Shown here: positions 11,691 through 24,729 of the stretch, one piece after another | Layout of the letters: every line of letters begins with the position of its first letter | Numbering within the stretch: the first letter of the stretch is position 1 | Assembly: GCA_013399015.1 (NCBI GenBank) | Contig: VWZX01007020.1 | Location: forward strand, 558,001 to 622,000 | Source: Galbula dea | Lineage: Eukaryota; Chordata; Aves; Piciformes; Galbulidae | Length of the DNA stretch: 64,000 nucleotides | Direction: 5' to 3' | Notes under the pieces: model-generated | Seen by the model: the letters and a program-made list of their open reading frames with translations, nothing else | The model's database searches: none | What the model was told of the DNA's origin: nothing | Translations under genes and position numbers: made by a program

Positions 11691-14600
11691 AATTATCTTT
11701 CTGACATCTCCTTGACATTTAAAGGGAGCCATTGGACCATATGGATGCATGCATGAGGACCCCCACAGCAGGAGGCATAAGAGAGGAGGTCTCTGCTCCT
11801 CTCCTGCCGTGACACCAAACCCAGGCTGCTGGTCCCACACCATCTCCCCATTTATGTGCATAGGGGCACCATACATGCACTCAAAGGCATAAGGTGACAA
11901 ATGCTCAGACTTCCCAAATGGGTAATACACATCAAGATCTCATGGCTGTGACAGAGACAGCTGTTTTGAAAATCAGGGTTATGATCCAAGTGCAGTTTTT
12001 AGGATGAAACCTTGCTCTTTTTGATCGCTACATTAAAGCCCCAGTCTAGCATTAGGTGAGGACACCAGTGTGTGTTCCTGAGACTGCTGAAATCTTTGCA
12101 GGGGATGGGCTACACAGAGATGTGTAAGGTGCCAAATGAGGGTCAGAGCTTTAATCTTTACTAAGGGAAAATAAATAATATAATTATTTTAAATCTTTTC
12201 TGTGTATGGGTGTGCACACATATGTGCTTCCCTTCTGGTGAGTAAATATCACACCCTGGCTTGGGGCAATCATTTGCCATATGATGTGTGAGAACATTTT
12301 GTTGCTCTCTTTTAGGATTTATTCCTATCTGGAAGAAAAGGGAGGTTAGCTGTGAGCAGTGCAGCACTGCTCACAAATTTTCTAAGCCAAGTGCTTTGTT
12401 TCTTATGAGCAACTAAGATGAAGTAAGCTGTGCAGATTTGGTGCTGCAGGCTGAGGCCCTGAATAGATGGCTGTTAAGAAAACTACTCATTTGAGATTTT
12501 GGAGACATTTCTAACAGGGTCTGCCTCTGTGATTCATTGCTTCTCTTCTAATCTCTCTCACCTGCAAGTTACCAATCCATCTGGCTGGAAACAAACCGAA
12601 GCATAAATCTCATAACTAAGCCAGCTTTTGCATTTCCTGGTTTGGCCTGAAGTTGAAGATGCTTTAACACATATTTTTAAGCATTTTGGAAAACACAAAA
12701 TATGACACACTAAATAATCAGTGCACAATAATTTAGAAAAAATATAAACCACACCTGTTTAAAATATAGAAAACATAACTAAAAGCTCTTGTTAAGTTTA
12801 ATGCTATGTACATGAGAAAATCTTTTCTGATAGGCATGCTGAGCATCAGCCAGAAGTGAAGCTAATGGACTTGGAAGAGTAGCTGTGGGGATTTCCACCT
12901 CTGGAAAGGCAGTGTCAAGAATTAATATCTACAGTTACAAGTAGAGCTGACCAGATATTGCCTCTTAAAACATACTTTTGTATGTTTATTTGTAAAGCTA
13001 TTTCCCCAAACCAGAAAGTTTCTAAAGAACTACTGACTTTGGATGGATTTTGACATTGGTAGGCAGTTTTTTTAGCCTGCTTGGGTGGTGCCCAAGACTC
13101 AGCATAGGAACCACAGGGTCTGTGCATTTCATGGGTTTCTCCAGGCTTTGTGGCAACTCTGCATTGCTCCAGTTATCTTGAAGCCCCCAAAACCTTACTT
13201 GAAACAATATTTGTTTTAGGAGAGCTTTACTTGTCTCCTGTGTTTCTGTCAAAGGCGAACACCACAGAATTCCTCCTGATACCCACCTCATTCCACCCAG
13301 AATCTACTAGGGGAAAAAAAGTTGTTGGAGAGTTTGTATTTGAACATTGCCAAAACCACATCTTTTGCATGTCAGCATGTCCTGTAGATCAAGGACTCAG
13401 TGTTCCAGCCACATCAGCTGCTGAGCAGCCATATTCTTAGACCTGCAGGCAAGTCTACTACACCTAGAGGGAGCCCATCTGTATATACTGACCATCCTGA
13501 AGCAATATTTAACAAACTAACATCTATTCCTGCAACACAGAAGATGCTATTGCACTACAAATCAGAGCCAGAAGCCTGATAGAACAAATATTTCTGGAGA
13601 AGAGTCCCATCATTTCTGTTGTGAAATATTACACAACAAAGTAATAATCTTGGTCTTCCTTGAAGGACAGTTAGGTAACACATTCATTAAAGCTTAGTTG
13701 AAGGAGCCTTTCAGAGATCAAAGACGTCATCTGCAGCATTCAGTGATTCTTGCAGGAGTGACATTCAAGACCTCTGGATATTTTTAAATATGTTTACTAT
13801 TTTTCTTCACAGAAAAGGAAGAAAATATATGCCACAGTACCCATTACTGCTTCACTTCATCTCATTTTCAGTGATCTAAAGTTAAAAATGCAAATATTTG
13901 TATTAAAAAATACATGAATCTATGTACACTGATTGAATAAGTGGAAAAAATTATAAACAACAATATTGAAATCTGTGGCCAACACCTGACAGCACGGCAA
14001 GGATTTCCTGCAAAATTCAAAGCCCCATGAGACTGCATACCTCAGTTCTTTTCAAAGGAACCTAATGTCATTAGATGCCAAGTTCACTGATGATCCTCCT
14101 CCTAAGGCTTTCATCTACCCCTGTCTGAGTAGCAGCAAAAGAATCCATTTTATCATTCTAAATAGCTCATTTTCTGCTGAAGCTTAAATGACTGCATGTG
14201 GTATGGTATTGATAACACCCATTCAGCAGTGAATACATCCACTGCTGGCAGTGCTGTGGGAATACTACATAGGTAAGGCAAATGTAATTTATTGATAGGG
14301 ATATCCACTGGTCATAGGATTGAGAGCCAGTTCAGCTCTCCCACTATCTTACTGTCCTCCCCTCGCCACGTAGCCAGGTCAGCACCAAGGAGCGCGCAGG
14401 GAGAGAGGCACCCAACCCACTGCATGTTCCCCCTTCTGACCTCTAACTGGTCAGATGATGAGAACAATTCTCTTGTTAACATTTTCTCTCTCACAAATTC
14501 AGGGGGACAAAGAGAATCAAACAATAAAAGGGTAGACTCTTCTCAGCTTGCCAAAGACTGCAGGTGCAGAAGCTATACAAGGCTATCACTTGTCAGCCCT

Positions 14601-17600
14601 TTCTGCCTGATAACAGTAGGATTTACAAATAAGACCCTTGGAGGAGAAGCCCAGAAGGGCTATGTCTGTTATTGGACAATATTTTTCAGAGAACAAAGAG
14701 ATTTTTTAAAATAAAACAACCTGTATATGGCACAGCACCAAACACAGATGGCACAAAGGGACTCAATAGCTAGCAGTCTAATGAGCTCCCTGATGGTTGT
14801 CAGACTGGTTAGGTTATTAGGGGCAGGAATTTCCTGGTAGGTCCATCAATGCCACTCACACTGGGGAAAGGAATAGAAAGAGAAAAAAAGAATGGGAATA
14901 AGAGAATGAGAACATAACCAGGGGCTTAGAAAAGGATCTTTAACAACATAGCCATTATATTAGAAATCTAGAAGCTGCTTTAGGCAGCACTTCCACTCAT
15001 AATAGTAAAAAAAAAAAAAAAAGTAATATAAAAGAAAGATAAAGACTTCTGAACAACACAAGTCTTTTTTTTCTTTTTCCATTCCTTATATGGCTAAAAC
15101 AATGTCTATCTGGTAGTTTTCCTGCTAGCTGGAATCATATCCTTCCCTTGCAATACACATATCTTATTGCCATTCAATCTTCACTGGAAACCACGACAAA
15201 GATCATCATCCCATTATTCTAGGTACAGTAAAAACACAAAGCAAAGAAATATTGTTGTCCCACAGTGTTAATAATCTGAAGATATAAGATAAAGGGTTGA
15301 AAAAAAGAATTATCACTTATGAGAAAGAGAAGAGGGAGGGATATAAGTCTAGCTGCAGTTGTGACTGCAAGTGACAGGTGTTTGTATTATTCTAGTGCTA
15401 TGTGGAGAGAAAGAGAGCCACAAATCTATACCTTTGATTAGCCCAGCTCAACAGAAATATAAAATGCTAAAGCAGAACAAAACGTTCCTGAAATCATACA
15501 TGTAGCACTGGAGTTTATCCTCCACAGAAAGACTAAAAGTAAACCATAGTGCCTTGGAGCACATTGAGTCAGTTTGGGGAAAAAAACCCACACAAATGGG
15601 ATCTGAGAGTTCATATGGAAAAGATATTTCTGTGCAGGTTTGTTTTCACTGGAAGACACTTCAGCAGTTTTTAAAATCATTTTTAGCTACACAGAAAACA
15701 TCTTACAAAACAGAGGAATAATTTTTCATCCCCTGAACTGGGTGCACTCACCTTGGAAAACAAAGTTCACAACCAATTTATCTGCACGGGTGCCTGAAAA
15801 CATAACATGTCTCAGCACTTCAACACCTGCTGGGTTTTCCAGCAATGTAAGAGCTATCCAAGATTGTTTGCCAGGAAGCTGGTTTCATCTCTGTTGGTTC
15901 ATTTTTTATTGGGCAATGCCCACAGTTCCTCCAAGGTACTGTCATTCGCAGAATAGCTTGAGAGAAGCCCACATTGCAGAAATCATGACTGCTACCCTCT
16001 GACAGTACTGGTCAAAAGCCCATAACCACTTTATTTTTCTTGTCATCTTCTAGAATGTAATGTAGTAGTAATAACATGCTCATAGTGCCACAGGCACTGA
16101 CATCATTGTATTGCAACACTGACTACTTGTCTCTAAAGCCATCCCTACAGGACATTTCATTACCAGTACTATTTTAAAGTAATGGAATGAAAAACATCCA
16201 GAACATCACCTTCAGAGCCTTCAGGGTTTGTTTTTTGTTGTGTTTTTTGTTGTTGTTGTTTTCAGAATAAAATAAAGCTGGAAGAACCCTTGTCCTCTTC
16301 TATGCAAATACTACTGTTAGGATAAAACAGTAGTTTACATTGGAGCACACAGAAAATTGATGTGTACCTCTGTATCTTGTGAATTAGGAGTAGGAAGACT
16401 ATAAAGACAGAGAATAATACTGAGCAATAAAAGCTGTCAAAGAAGGCGGTAACAAAAATCCTGGGTGAGAAGATACAGGATATACAAACAAACTAAAGAA
16501 ACACACATCTGTTTCTTGTCAGACTAGTAAAAAGAGGACAAAGGAGTAACAGCATTGTGTTTGAGTTGCACTGCATGCAGTCTTAAACCAAACACCCATT
16601 CAATGTTAGCAGGATTCAGCCTCAGGCTATGCACTAGGAATAAGGACAAAGAAATAAATGTTTTAGATCTTTTTCTGTATAAATATTCCTTTGGAAAAGA
16701 CGGAGCTTTTCAGTAGTTTCTTTCCACCTAACTTCAGAAATTTGATGGATAATCTATGTTGGAAATATGTTTGGACCTAGCTTTCTTCATAGCCAAAGGC
16801 CCAGATCATAGTTAAACTCTGCAGACAACTATGGGGATTATTAAGGAAACCTAAGCCAGGTATGCCTGCTTCACAAAAGCAAGGAGAAACACTGGGCAGT
16901 GCATGGCATGCCTGGTTATCCTTACTATACAGATGAGAAGACCTGTTTGGTGGCTTGTATTAGTTTCCAACCCACAAATCAATACGGCAGGACATGAAGA
17001 AAGAGAGGGGGATGCTCACCTAGGTCTTTCATCAGCAAACAGGGATTCAATTAAATTTTTCCCTGACTCACAGACACATCCTACACTCCTAACTGGAATC
17101 TAGGCTAAGTACCAAAATTTAGACAGCCAAAACTGGGCCTTTACTTCTAATCTGTATCTAGATTAGCACCCTACCACTCCCACTGACACCTATTTTGCAT
17201 GTTTTGGATAAGGATCTGCATCTTCACCCATGTAAATAGGCAGGGATTGAAGGGATTAGATGTGTACACAGTGGAAAAAAATACAGTAAAATTGCCTTTC
17301 AAAATCTATTTTAAAACCTAAGGGAGGTTCCTCTTCTCTCCATCTCACATATTTCCCTTGTTAGCACAGTTGAAAGAAGAATTATTAAAAATAAAATGAA
17401 TTGAAGATTTCAGACATGACATTTCAGCTGCCTGAAACATTTTTAACTTACTCTGTACAGCTGAAACAGAATCTGATAATGCCAAGCAGTCTCTCATTGT
17501 AAGTTGCACCAAAGGATTAATTGAAGGTTTATGCTGCAGAGTGCCATGCTATTCTTATAAACAAAACCCTGTTACCTCAGTTACTGAGGCTGTAAGTTTT

Positions 17601-20040
17601 TGACTTCAGTGATTTGCATTTTTCATACACTTTTAATGACAAAGAAGGGGTGGTTGGAGCAAGCTTTAGGGGACTACTATGCTGGAATCACTTATTATAC
17701 ATTTAATGGCAGATTATTTATATCCTTCTTAAAAAAAAAAAGACTAAAGAACAAAATCCAAATTAGTATCAATGCTGCATTCAATGCTGTGTTCATTTTG
17801 CTCTCCTCTATATCCATTCCTTTATCCCACACAGACCTCACAGCAGCCTTTCTTATGTGGATTCACAAAATATGCTCTTTCTTATCACTTCCAATTTTTG
17901 CTTGAAGACTGTTTTACCTGCAGTGTCCACTATATGTTAGTCAGCAAAGCCTGTGGGAGAGGGAGTTTCTCTCCATTCACATTGCAGCTTTTGTGCTGCT
18001 TCATTCAGAGCCTGAGCTTTTTTTTCTTTCAGTTGATGAGCCTGAAGACTCCTAAAGATGAGATTTTCTTATTCAAGGGGCTTACATAGCACCACCAGTG
18101 AACAGACCCTAATGATGGAAGTTATCAGTGAATTCTATTTCAAAAACTGCTGACATCATGTTGAAATGTTATTCTATATGCACAGTTATTAGGCAAAAGC
18201 TTTGGAAAAGTGAACTATTTGTGGTTACTTCTGTTGTGGTTGCTTGCTTCCTTATTTGATAGCAGATACAACTCAAAGAAGAGAGAATAAGCTGAATAGG
18301 ATATTTGGTTTTTTGGCTATGACAGATGCAGACTATAGAAAGTCAAATAAAAATTATTTTGTATGAGGGGTTGCAAATAAACACTATTCCATGTATTTGA
18401 AAAAATAACAGTTCCATTTAATAATTTTTTATCTAGGATGAGCTTGTCAACCTTTGAGTACATTTATTTTGATGCACACTTAAGTAGAGGGAAGGAAAAA
18501 TACACAAAGTTATGTGTATTTTGTAGTTTTTTGGCCTCAAACTCTGTTCTATTCTCTTCGTGTCTAGTTTGGGATAGTAACACAGCTTAACACAGAAAAC
18601 TTAGTGCATGAAGGTGTTTTCAAGGCATGAGAGAGTAACCCACAGAATTCTGTAGTAACCTACCAAAGTCCTGATGTAGGGAGATCTAAACACTAGTCTA
18701 TGGGATAGGACTGTGTTGTCTGCTGTCAGGCTGGCTAGACTATCCTGAGAGCTGACCCAGTTTAAACAAGACTTGACAGAGGGAGTAAGCCTCTCCCTTC
18801 CTTGAAACTGAAGTTTGGCTGCAGAGGGGCTCTCCGGCCTCTGAGAAGCTCAGCAATGGATCACCAGATTAACCCTAGAGGACCCAACTGAAGACATGCT
18901 AAGCCATTGCACTAGTGCCTGACACTGAGGCAGTTGCACTTGTGAAGCACCTCAACTTATGCCCTGACTGCCACAGAAGTTCACACTTTGCCTCTACTCC
19001 TGCCATGCAGCAGAAGCAAGGGATGATACTCAGCTGGTAAAAATCAGCATCAATCCTATTCATTTTGTTACAGCAGTACCAAGTCACAGGACACAGCCCT
19101 GCTCCTGCTGGTCTATCACTAACAATCGTATGTTTTCCTTAGCAATAATTTTATATTGTTCAGGGTTTTCCAAGTAAAACATATACCATTCAGTTAAAGG
19201 AAATTACATCAGTGCTCAAATAAATCCTGAACTGCTTAGTTATAATCTTGTCACTGCTCTACAGAAAAATGGAACACAAGTGCCTGCCAGAAGGCTTTTG
19301 TATAACTCAAGTGCAATGGGGATATTTTAACCATTTAGTGTATCACAGAGGCAGTTTCCTGGATACATAGCAGTAGAGCATAGCAAAGGCCTGCCACTTG
19401 GGCACAACGACACCTGGGGCAGATAAAATTGAAAGTTTTCTAACAAAGCCTGTGTTTAGGACTCCCACCTGCCCAGTGTGCTGTATTAGTGATGATGGAA
19501 CTGGCAATGCTGGTCATCATTTTTGTTGCTTGTGTCTGGCAGAATCAATATTCAGAGATAGGGAAAGAAGAGAATTTCTGAGAATTTAAGAATTGCTTCT
19601 AGAGCGTCACCACAAAATTAATGAAGCCACATCCTTGGAAATCCATGGATACTCTGCCATCAGCCCACTTCATTGTGAGGAAGATCATCAGACCTAAGGA
19701 CATTTGAGTCTGTCAGGATGAAAACTAGTTCTAAAAAATCATGGTGTGAATAAATGTGACTGGACTCTGTGCCACAGAGGATTATTTGACTGCCAGAGCA
19801 TGTGGAGATTAAGTACTGCTTACTAGTTCTGGCTGATGTGAAGAAATTATATGAAAATTTTAATGACTTTAAAGTAACAGGGGGCCAGGAGTGATGTAAG
19901 TTAAAAGCAGGAACAGTAAATAGAAGTGGGGAAAAAGAAAACTTAAAACTCAGACTAATAGAATTGTGCAGATAAACCAGTGAGGTAATTAAACATAACA
20001 TAATAATTAAATAGGGAGAGAATATGACATAAGAAAGCTG
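11691..20040. other. No recognisable gene; unique sequence with short homopolymers
   Basis: Open frames of 140 codons (14292-14714) and 121 codons (15640-16002) are present but show no recognisable domain. A 16-base A run lies at about 15007-15022, and a G/T-rich patch at 16227-16262. Between about 16930 and 17090 a few phrases (TATACAGATGAGAAGACC, CAGGGATTCAATT) fit the order of a minus-strand MIR, but too loosely to call. Otherwise I see nothing. Confidence 0.5.
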
Positions 20041-20043
20041 ACA

Positions 20044-20085
20044 GTTAAGTTGGTTTGGTTAAGTTGGTTCGGTTAAGTTGGTTCG
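20044..20085 (+). repeat. Three tandem copies of a 14-bp unit
   Basis: The unit GTTAAGTTGGTTCG occurs three times head to tail (20044-20057, 20058-20071, 20072-20085). The first copy has TTTG in place of TTCG. A run of T follows. It is a small minisatellite seed with no evident function. Confidence 0.9.
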
Positions 20086-20309
20086 TTTTTTTTTAAAGCA
20101 GCATTATGATAAGTGCTGCTTCTTTTTTGTAACTCTATTGACATTATTGAGCAACAAGAACGTCAGCAAAACATCCAAACCTTATACCAGTGCAGTCTGT
20201 GAGTACATTTTGACTACTGTAACCCAAAGGAAATTATTCCAATATTCCTTGGAATAAAAATTAATTTCAACCACTGTCTATATTTCTTGTTGCTTATATT
20301 ATTGCTTAT

Positions 20310-20377
20310 ATTGGGGATTTGACTTGATGATCTCTCTAGATCCCTTCCAACCCCTAACATTCTATGATTCCATGATT
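20310..20377 (+). mobile_element. CR1 3' end fragment
   Basis: A very short CR1 tail. GACTTGATGATCTCTCTAGA and CCCTTCCAACCCC are followed by the terminal repeats ATTCTATGATTCCATGATT. CR1 inserts by target-primed reverse transcription and is usually 5'-truncated; this copy keeps only the last 70 or so bases. There is no coding content. Confidence 0.85.
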
Positions 20378-23300
20378 ATAGAAAGAAGTAAGTTTGTTAC
20401 AGATATGGAAAAGATACAACTGAGAGAATGGAGGGATCTGAAATTATTAAGTTCTTAAAAACCAAAGTCATACTAAGGAGAACAGAGGTTGATGCAGAAG
20501 AGATCCATGGTAAAGGCACATGATTCTGTTTTGTACTTCCAAGATTTTCATCTTTTTAAACTAATACGAAGGACAATGATGATGTTAACACAAGATTTAC
20601 TTGGTATAAAGTTAGCTAAGTGACAATAAGGTGACATTAAAACACATGGGTTTGAGGATAGGAATAAAAAGGTAAAGGTATAAGAAGGTAAAAATAAGAA
20701 GGTAGAAGACTTATGCAGGGACCAAAAGCATTTTGATATTTATGTAGAAAATGAAAGCAGTGAGACTCCTCAGAAAAGCATTATCTAGATACGAAGTTAC
20801 AGCGCTCCACGTAAGGACACAGTCCCATAGGGCAGCTCAAATAGAAGAGTGGGACTGTACTGTCTGAGTATGTTTCCTAGAAGGGAAAGGACAAACCTGA
20901 CCGGACAGAAACTAAAGTGGGTACCACGTAACCAAAATCTGGGCAGATTATGGTAATGCCTGCTGTCTCTTACATCAATCAGCAAAATCTGATGAATAAA
21001 AAATAATAAAAATATCAAAAGACTTTTCATGCTACCCACTGTCAGACTGAGGACAAGTGAAAGGTATGAGTTGATATGAAATCTGGTCGCTCTGATTAGT
21101 TTACCATATAATATACTGTTTTCCTCAGCTTTGAATTTACATATATTATAATAATTACTATACTGAAGAGCCATGCAAATACTATTATCAGCTAGATGTT
21201 CTTGTAGTACCAAAATAATCTTTAATGTATTCTGCAGTTGTATTTGAAAGGTTGAAGACTAATGAGGTGAATTGAGCAATTCTTTGATGTTTAAAGTTGA
21301 AGACTTTTTCCAGCATCCCATTAATATTATAAGGGTAAAAGGACATGTCAATCAATGCATTCAAAACAAAACTGAAGTCATTTGGCACACTGACTAATTC
21401 TAGCGTAACACCGTAAATTATGTTCAGAGCAGAATTATGGAATAGACAATAGCTACTGTAAAGCTATTTTAGCTTCATTGAGCCAAATCACAAAACCTTT
21501 GCTGAATACATATAAAAACCTTTTTCATAAAGCTCTAATAAGATTAAGTCAGAGTGACTTTTGCCTAATATGAGTTTGAAAACAGAAAAAGAAATCAGAG
21601 GTTTAAGATATAAGAATTAGAGCAAACAGTTTTGTGAAAGCCAGTCAAAGTCTTACCAAATTTGAAAGTGTTGGTTCACTTTACTGTGTCAGATTGAAGA
21701 ATAGTAGAATAGAAGAGAAACAAAATACTCTCTTTTCTGGTAAGACCCTTAAGTTGATGTATCAGGTATGCAAAATAGCCTAGGTAGAGGACTTGAAAGA
21801 TGTGGCAGTAGTCATTTAAAAAAATGTCTCCATCCTTTTATACAACTTCTTTGCAAGAGGATCGATTATTCCTGCCATGGACAGGAAGTAAAACCCAGCC
21901 CTAAGTGCTTTTGCTGCGGATAAAAGGCATCTGAGGGGATGTGGAAAGACTGAAAGGCTCAAAAAAGCCTTATTAATTAAATCTGAGGTACACACATAGA
22001 ACCAAAAACCCCAACCAACAAAAGACCCCAAACCAAACCAAAAACCAAAGAAAAGGGCAAAACCGAGTTCTAAGAATGAGACACAACCTGAATATTTCTC
22101 ACGTTCAATTAAATGATCAGGAGAAAAAATTTATCTACGGAAATTTAAAACCGTATTTCCAAAACCATTCTGCACTTATGGAGGATCAATTTGTTTCCAC
22201 CAAAACCGACAAACTGCTGACATTCACGCTCTTCAGAAGTTTTCAAAAGATCCATGAGTCAAAGGATGGATGCGGCTTCAGTGACTTCTGCCAACAACTT
22301 TAAAAGTTGAAAAAGATAAGAAAGGGTACTAGGATACAGAATATGCGTTATGGATTTTTGTTGCTCATTTCTGGTATTTAACACAAATCGTCTGTTGTCT
22401 CTGTGAATTACATGGGTAAGTATCTGGTTTCTTTATACCACACACACGAGACTTTTTTGTCCCAATACTAGAGAATAGGACTCAGACCTCTTAGATGCTG
22501 GCAAAGTAAAACACAGTCTGAATCCACAAGAAAATAGGTTATATTTTTCCCCTCACGAAAAATGTAGGATTGGATTAAAAATAATATTACCTTGTGTTTA
22601 ATGAAATGGTTTTGAAAATGCAGGAGGGAGAGAAGTTGCATCAAAAAGTCTAAAAGTAAGACCTATCTAGACAACTAATACAGTAAAGAATACAGAGATA
22701 AAATGAAAGGCAGAAAAACTAAAGAAAAAAGAGAAAATACTACAATAAATAATTACAGATCTTAAACAAGGATAGATGCAAGGACATGTACTGAAATAGT
22801 TATAACACTTTACTGCTTCAGACTTCTACTCAATGAGCCTTGACAAGTACAAAGCTATGAAAAGTAAAAATAAAGACTTGTGGAGTATGTTTCAAGAGAA
22901 AGTAAAAATATTGATTTTCACTGCACCTTAAAAAAATACTTCTGACAACACTCCACAGACTTCTGAGAGAAGGTCATCCTATTTTTTATCACTATTCTAG
23001 GAAAAAAAACCAAACCAAACCAAAAAAAATCCTAACAACAATAAACAAAACCCACCTCCAGATGTTTCTGATTTCTGTTTCCATAAGAACGTGTACTTCT
23101 CAGTAACTTCAATTGAATAATGAATTATGGGAAACCTGAGCAAATAATTTCTGTGAAATCTTCAATCTAACAGTCTGTAACCACTTTATTTCCAAGCTTT
23201 CTTTCCCACAGTGCAAGATGCTCAGAAAGTCATATATAATTTTTTTTGACCTCCAAAGTCATTATATGCAGTAAAATAGAAGAAAGCCAAAAACCAGTAA

Positions 23301-24290
23301 ACAATAAAATATTATCTTAAACACTGAGCAATAAAATGAATAATGAAAGATAACCAAGTTGAAACCTTCCACCAGCTTCCAGTGTACCCTTTCTCATTTA
23401 GACAGACCACAAAGTGCAGTCCAGGAATAAATGGACAATGAGTTGTGCTGTCAGTGGTTTTCAACAAATGGTTTGGCCTCTTTGTATTCAAGTAATATTC
23501 CCATGCTGGATGTCAATTCTACCATAGGTTAGCTTGCAAAATCAACTAATAAGTCATGTTACATAAAAGACAGGTGTTTCCGTCAACCTCTAAACCTAAA
23601 TACACAATGCTGATTAAAATATTTAAAAGTAACATTTTAAACATTTAGTTGCTCTCTCTTTTGAGGGCTTCAGTTTTTTCAACTTGCTACATGAGTCTAT
23701 GTTTTTTTTCTGTACAGTCAGAAGAGTTCAACATCATTTTTCTTTTTGAGTTGGCAGCTAATGTTCTCATGTAGATCAGCTTACTGCTGCTGCTTCAGAC
23801 TGAAGGCCCATCAAAAGGCAAAAATCTCACAAGAGAAGCACGGGAGTCATCAATACCCCATGAAACGTGGAAACCAATTCTGTACAGCGGGCTTGTCTAG
23901 CCAGTCCCAGGCAACACATCTTCACTCAGAGAGGAAAATTAGACACATATAAAGCAGAATATTTAGGAGGACACTCCCAGGAAGCAATCTCTAAGACACT
24001 AGAGGATATACTAACAGTCCAGATAGATCAATTGCAACAAAGAAATATTGCTTCGTGCTGTTGAAGCTGTGCATGCATAAATCACAAGGAGAGACTGCTT
24101 TAACTAAAGTAGAAGTGTCAACATGAAGAAAAAGAAAAGTGGCAGCAGGAATAAGGGGATTAAAACATATCCGTATTTTCATCTACAGTTTTCAGCACCT
24201 AATTAATCCAATAAAGACTTTGGGTAATGGGGCTCAGTTAACTAACTCAGCAGGCTTTCTAGAATGTATCCAATGTCAGGAGACCTCATT
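20378..24290. other. No recognisable gene; two A/C-rich tracts
   Basis: A/C-rich low-complexity tracts lie at about 22000-22063 and 23001-23056 (CCAAACCAAACC-like). The open frame at 20797-21213 (-, 138 codons) and the one at 22076-22303 (+, 75 codons) match nothing I know. No transposon was recognised here. Confidence 0.5.
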
Positions 24291-24294
24291 CTTA

Positions 24295-24425
24295 AAATCA
24301 TAGAATACTCTGAGCCAGAGGTGACCCACAAGGATCATCTAGTGCAGCTCCCAACCCTGTGCAGGATACCCCAAGAATCACACCATAGGGAGCTTGTCCA
24401 TTCTTCGTATTTACTGACAAATCTA
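24295..24425 (-). mobile_element. CR1 3' end fragment, minus strand
   Basis: Read on the plus strand, the element opens with the complement of the CR1 tail (AAAATCATAGAATACTCTGA). It continues with GACCCACAAGGATCATCTAG and CCAACCCTGTGCAGGATACC, then CCCCAAGAATCACACC. These are the usual reverse-complement landmarks of an avian CR1 3' end. The inner boundary fades after about 24425. The fragment is non-coding and moderately diverged. Confidence 0.8.
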
Positions 24426-24587
24426 AGTAACAGCAGATTTTTTTGACTAGGTCCTTCTTATTCTATGCTACTTTTATTAGTGTTTCCTCCATACCAAGGT
24501 CTGAGCTCCACTGTTGTTGGTTCTGTAGTCACATAGAGCTCTAGCTCTTGTCTTGAATAGTCTATTCTCTAAATAGATTAGCCTAAG

Positions 24588-24725
24588 ACATCATTATCGT
24601 TAATCAACATCACAGATGAGGAATTTCAGCAGGGACAGTAAGGCACATAAGAAAGGCAAAATGGAGAAATCCATGACTGAACCCAAACATATTGAATCTG
24701 GGTCCTTTAATATCAGCTCATTCTT
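24588..24725 (-). repeat. MIR-like ancient SINE remnant, minus strand
   Basis: The block order fits the reverse complement of an MIR: CATTATCGTTAATCAACATC, CACAGATGAGGAATTTCAG (family ACAGATGAGGAAACTGAG), AGGCACATAAGAAAGGC, then ACTGAACCCAAACATATTG and CTGGGTCC. Each block is degraded. It lies 160 bases beyond a CR1 tail. The call depends on recalled consensus order and could be a related CORE-SINE. Confidence 0.4.
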
Positions 24726-24729
24726 TGTA

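Noticed and set aside
14292..14714. 140-codon open frame
   Set aside because: No domain, no splice or promoter context, and an unremarkable composition; best explained as chance.
16930..17090. Possible minus-strand MIR
   Set aside because: Only isolated phrases fit and the spacing is loose; not enough to call without a profile search.
20797..21213. 138-codon minus-strand frame with hydrophobic stretches
   Set aside because: Leu/Ile/Phe-rich translation is expected from AT-rich DNA; no recognisable membrane-protein family or start context.
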